Below, in pieces: positions 61,191 to 64,000 of a stretch of DNA of 64,000 nt; positions within the stretch are counted from its first letter, which is position 1; every line of letters begins with the position of its first letter. The DNA is taken from contig NZ_LMSP01000002.1 of NCBI RefSeq assembly GCF_001429545.1, positions 118,552 through 182,551 on the forward strand, written 5' to 3'. The notes beneath the pieces are model-generated. The model saw only the letters and a list, made by a program, of their open reading frames with translations. It was not told the DNA's origin and searched no databases. Made by a program: the position numbers and the translations under genes. This stretch comes from Paenibacillus sp. Soil787. Its GTDB lineage: Bacteria; Bacillota; Bacilli; Paenibacillales; NBRC-103111.

Positions 61191-62954
61191 GTGGCTAATT
61201 CAAAAATTATCGTCGTCGGCGGAGGCCTTGCGGGACTCATGGCGACAATTAAAGCAGCAGAAGCCGGAGTTCACGTGCAATTGTTCTCCTTGGTTCCTGT
61301 TAAACGTTCCCACTCCGTATGTGCACAAGGCGGCATTAACGGAGCGGTGAATACGAAGGGTGAAGGTGACTCCACGTGGGAGCACTTTGATGATACAGTT
61401 TACGGTGGAGATTTCTTAGCGAATCAACCGCCTGTTAAAGCTTTATGCGATGCGGCTCCAGGCATTATTCATTTAATGGACCGCATGGGCGTTATGTTCA
61501 ACCGTACACCGGAAGGTCTTCTGGATTTCCGTCGTTTCGGCGGTACCAAATATCACCGTACGGCATTCGCAGGCGCTACTACAGGGCAGCAGCTCTTGTA
61601 CGCACTTGATGAGCAAGTACGCCGCTGGGAAACAGCTGGTCTTGTAACGAAATTCGAGCATTGGGAGTTTCTAGGTTCCGTTCTCGATGATGATGGCGTA
61701 TGCCGTGGTATTGCGGCTCAAGATTTGCGGAGCATGGAAATTCAAACATTCCCATCCGACGCGGTCATCTTGGCTACAGGCGGTCCTGGTATCATTTTCG
61801 GCAAAACAACGAACTCAGTAATTAATACTGGTACGGCGGCAAGTGCTGTTTACCAACAAGGCGTTAAATATGCGAATGGCGAAATGATTCAAATTCACCC
61901 AACGGCGATTCCCGGAGATGACAAGCTTCGCTTGATGTCTGAATCTGCGCGCGGTGAAGGCGGACGTATTTGGACATACAAAGACGGGAAGCCTTGGTAC
62001 TTCCTCGAAGAGAAATATCCGGCATACGGTAACTTGGTGCCGCGTGATATTGCAACTCGTGAAATCTTCTCGGTATGCGTAGACCAGAAGCTTGGTATTA
62101 ACGGCGAGAACATGGTTTACCTCGATCTTTCTCATAAAGATCCGAAGGAGCTTGATATTAAGCTTGGCGGTATTATGGAAATCTACGAGAAATTCATGGG
62201 CGACGATCCGCGTAAAATTCCAATGAAGATTTTCCCTGCGGTTCACTATTCTATGGGCGGAATTTGGGTTGATTACAACATGATGACGAACATTCCCGGC
62301 TTATTCGCTGCTGGTGAGTGTGAGTATCAACATCACGGTGCGAACCGTCTCGGAGCTAACTCGCTCGTTTCGGCCATCTATGACGGAATGGTTTCCGGCC
62401 CTAAAGCGGTTGAGTATATCCGCGGCTTAGAGAAGCATGCTGATGATACTTCCTCGATCGTATACGATCGCGAGAAGAAACGTCATACAGACCGTTACGA
62501 GAACTTGCTTAAAATGAACAACGGTACGGAGAATGCCTACGTTCTGCATAAAGAGCTTGGCGACATGATGAATGCCAACATGACGGTTGTTCGTTATAAT
62601 GATCGTCTCGAAGATACAATTGGTAAGATCAAGGATTTGAAAGAAAGATACAACAACATCAACATCACAGATACAGCTCGTTGGAACAATCAAGGGGTAG
62701 CGTTCACACGTCAGCTCTGGAACATGTTCGAATTGGCTGAGGCGATGACACTTGGCGCCTTGCTGCGTAACGAGAGCCGCGGCGCGCATTACAAGCCAGA
62801 ATTCACTGAGCGTGACGATGAGAACTTCATGAAAACAACAATTGCCGATTGGACGCCGGAAGGTCCGAAAATCAGCTATGAAGACATCGATGTATCTTTG
62901 ATTGCACCGCGGAAACGTGACTACTCCACGGAGAAGAAAAAGGGAGGACATTAA
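61191..62954 (+). CDS. sdhA: Succinate dehydrogenase flavoprotein subunit
   Basis: A 587-residue catalytic subunit, oxidising succinate to fumarate. GGGLAGLMATIKAAEAG is the FAD-binding fold, RSHSVCAQGGINGA holds the His that covalently binds FAD, and HPTAIPG with ARGEGGRIW form the active site. GTG 61191 follows GGGAGGG. The typical length and gene order confirm the call. Confidence 0.96.
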   Translation: MANSKIIVVGGGLAGLMATIKAAEAGVHVQLFSLVPVKRSHSVCAQGGINGAVNTKGEGDSTWEHFDDTVYGGDFLANQPPVKALCDAAPGIIHLMDRMGVMFNRTPEGLLDFRRFGGTKYHRTAFAGATTGQQLLYALDEQVRRWETAGLVTKFEHWEFLGSVLDDDGVCRGIAAQDLRSMEIQTFPSDAVILATGGPGIIFGKTTNSVINTGTAASAVYQQGVKYANGEMIQIHPTAIPGDDKLRLMSESARGEGGRIWTYKDGKPWYFLEEKYPAYGNLVPRDIATREIFSVCVDQKLGINGENMVYLDLSHKDPKELDIKLGGIMEIYEKFMGDDPRKIPMKIFPAVHYSMGGIWVDYNMMTNIPGLFAAGECEYQHHGANRLGANSLVSAIYDGMVSGPKAVEYIRGLEKHADDTSSIVYDREKKRHTDRYENLLKMNNGTENAYVLHKELGDMMNANMTVVRYNDRLEDTIGKIKDLKERYNNINITDTARWNNQGVAFTRQLWNMFELAEAMTLGALLRNESRGAHYKPEFTERDDENFMKTTIADWTPEGPKISYEDIDVSLIAPRKRDYSTEKKKGGH

Positions 62955-62956
62955 TC

Positions 62957-63721
62957 ATGGCTGAGACACTAAGCGCACAAAAGACAGTGAAGTTTATCGT
63001 GACTCGTCAAGAGAGTCCTGATTCCAAACCTTATACCGAGGAATTTGAAATTCCTTATCGCTCCAATATGAACGTCATCAGCGGTTTGATGGAAGTACAG
63101 CGTAATCCAAAGAACTCAAAAGGCGACAAGACGACTCCTGTATGCTGGGAATCCAACTGTCTCGAGGAAGTATGCGGAGCTTGTTCCATGGTTATCAACG
63201 GTAAGCCGCGTCAAGCTTGTTCGGCTCTTGTTGATAAGCTGGAGCAGCCGATTCGCGTAGCTCCAATGAGCACGTTCCCTGTTATGCGTGACCTTGTTAT
63301 CGACCGTGGGCGCATGTTCACTGCTTTGAAGAAAGTCAAAGCATGGGTTCCAATCGATGGTACGTATGATCTTGGACCAGGACCTCGTATGGCGGAGTCG
63401 AAGCGTCAATGGGCTTACGAGCTTTCCAAATGTATGACATGCGGCGTTTGTCTTGAGGCTTGTCCGAACGTGAACGACAAGAACTCCTTTATCGGACCAT
63501 CTGCGCTTTCCCAAGTTCGTCTGTTCAATGCGCATCCAACGGGTGAAATGAACAAAGACGAGCGTCTGGATACGTTGATGACAGATGGCGGTATCGAAGG
63601 CTGCGGTAACTCGCAGAACTGTGTACGCTCCTGTCCGAAAGGCATTCCGCTGACGACTTCAATCGCAGCACTGAATGCAGATACAACGAAACATATGTTC
63701 AAAAAATGGTTAGGCGTGTAA
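62957..63721 (+). CDS. sdhB: Succinate dehydrogenase iron-sulfur subunit
   Basis: A 254-residue subunit carrying three Fe-S clusters. 2Fe-2S ligands are in CWESNCLEEVCGAC and later RQAC; the 4Fe-4S and 3Fe-4S ligands are in CMTCGVCLEACP and CGNSQNCVRSCPKG. It passes electrons from SdhA to SdhC. AGGGAGG is upstream of the ATG, which is 3 bp after the sdhA stop. Confidence 0.96.
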   Translation: MAETLSAQKTVKFIVTRQESPDSKPYTEEFEIPYRSNMNVISGLMEVQRNPKNSKGDKTTPVCWESNCLEEVCGACSMVINGKPRQACSALVDKLEQPIRVAPMSTFPVMRDLVIDRGRMFTALKKVKAWVPIDGTYDLGPGPRMAESKRQWAYELSKCMTCGVCLEACPNVNDKNSFIGPSALSQVRLFNAHPTGEMNKDERLDTLMTDGGIEGCGNSQNCVRSCPKGIPLTTSIAALNADTTKHMFKKWLGV

Positions 63722-63733
63722 ACGAGATCGCCC

Positions 63734-63770
63734 GAGCCCGATGCCCTGTTATAGGGTGTCGGGCTTTTTT
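63734..63770 (+). terminator. Terminator of sdhCAB
   Basis: AGCCCGA...TCGGGCT with inner CCCT/AGGG, followed by TTTTTT. Confidence 0.85.
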
Positions 63771-63799
63771 TGAGTAGATAAGACTTCCATACCGCGTTG

Positions 63800-64000
63800 C
63801 GGTACCGTCGCCACCGGGTGCTAGCGCACAAAAATTGTGCGCAAGGTCGTCGGATCGGTCGCGACCGGATGCTAGCGCACAAAAATTGTGCGCAAGGTCG
63901 TCGGATCGATCGCCACCGGACGCTAGCGCACAAAAATTGTGCGCAAGGGTCGGCAGATCCGTCGCCACCAGGCGCTAGCGCACAAAAATTGTGCGCAAGG
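63800..64000. repeat. 51-bp tandem palindromic array, truncated by the window end
   Basis: CTAGCGCACAAAAATTGTGC recurs at 63821, 63872, 63923 and 63975, i.e. periods of 51, 51 and 52 bp. Each unit holds the inverted repeat GCGCACAA/TTGTGCGC with an AAA loop, and the linkers are related GC-rich sequence around TCGGATCGGTCGCGACCGG. The array continues past base 64000. Confidence 0.9.

Noticed and set aside
63800..64000. CRISPR array
   Set aside because: Repeats are regular, but the spacers are near-copies of one another and no cas gene is nearby; it is a tandem repeat.

Overview
The window looks like a chromosomal segment of a Paenibacillus-type member of the Bacillales. Genes of Bacillales housekeeping families (dnaB-dnaI, sda, hemQ, yuzB, yutI/nifU-like, a yutJ-type NADH dehydrogenase, a yumC-type reductase, yuiB, ctaA/ctaB, ktrAB, sdhCAB, a Spo0E-type phosphatase) have strong AGGAGG ribosome binding sites and frequent GTG/TTG starts. 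No tRNA or rRNA gene, integrase, transposase or CRISPR array was seen. The taxon is an inference from gene content, not a database result.

Layout. 0-3.2 kb: end of a urease operon (ureC-ureF-ureG-ureD), with no ureE between ureC and ureF. 3.3-5.0 kb: heme O synthase ctaB and a Sco copper chaperone. 5-9.6 kb: Toprim protein, MFS transporter, small membrane proteins, a membrane transglutaminase and a HAD hydrolase. 9.6-18.7 kb: class B penicillin-binding protein, a long non-coding gap, asnB, a Cof-type phosphatase, a DUF456 protein, a MurJ/SpoVB-type flippase and a DUF2515 protein. 18.9-20.5 kb: ribbon-helix-helix protein, SPFH protein and a broken secreted-protein gene. 20.8-27.3 kb: a GC-richer cassette of two calcineurin-type phosphoesterases, a three-part ABC importer without ATPase, a GntR regulator and a tyrosine-phosphatase-like protein. 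It is flanked by paired copies of a 20-bp repeat in opposite orientation. 27.7-36.5 kb: thioredoxin-like protein, ctaA, a UbiD decarboxylase, DMT exporter, HEPN-like protein, SDR, Fe-S scaffold, YuzB, NADH dehydrogenase and mqnE. 36.9-43.8 kb: Spo0E-like phosphatase, A-type Fe-S carrier, glucosaminidase, sda with DnaA boxes, zinc-ribbon protein, ferredoxin reductase, ndh with a Rex-like operator, and hemQ. 44-53.4 kb: YuiB, alpha/beta hydrolase, quinone-oxidoreductase-like protein, dnaB-dnaI, MerR regulator, trxA and uvrC. 53.3-64 kb: CPBP protease, ktrB-ktrA-antiporter, response regulator, LysR regulator, sdhCAB, and a tandem palindromic repeat that runs off the window.

How the genes fit together. 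Much of the window serves aerobic respiration: heme A/O synthesis (ctaB, ctaA), coproheme decarboxylation (hemQ), oxidase copper insertion (Sco), two type II NADH dehydrogenase-like proteins, succinate dehydrogenase, and menaquinone synthesis. The mqnE plus ubiD pair points to the futalosine route. Fe-S assembly genes (NifU-like, A-type carrier) sit among them. The cassette at 20.8-27.3 kb looks like a scavenging system for a phosphorylated, possibly glycerophosphodiester-like, compound.

The more novel signals are mostly non-coding: a structured ~225-nt leader before mqnE; a promoter-to-terminator unit at 45.3-45.66 kb with mutually exclusive hairpins; a ~95-bp dispersed element in three copies, one in the likely trxA leader; REP-like hairpins beside hemQ; a ribosome binding site buried in a hairpin at 39.8 kb; and a 51-bp tandem palindromic array at the window end.
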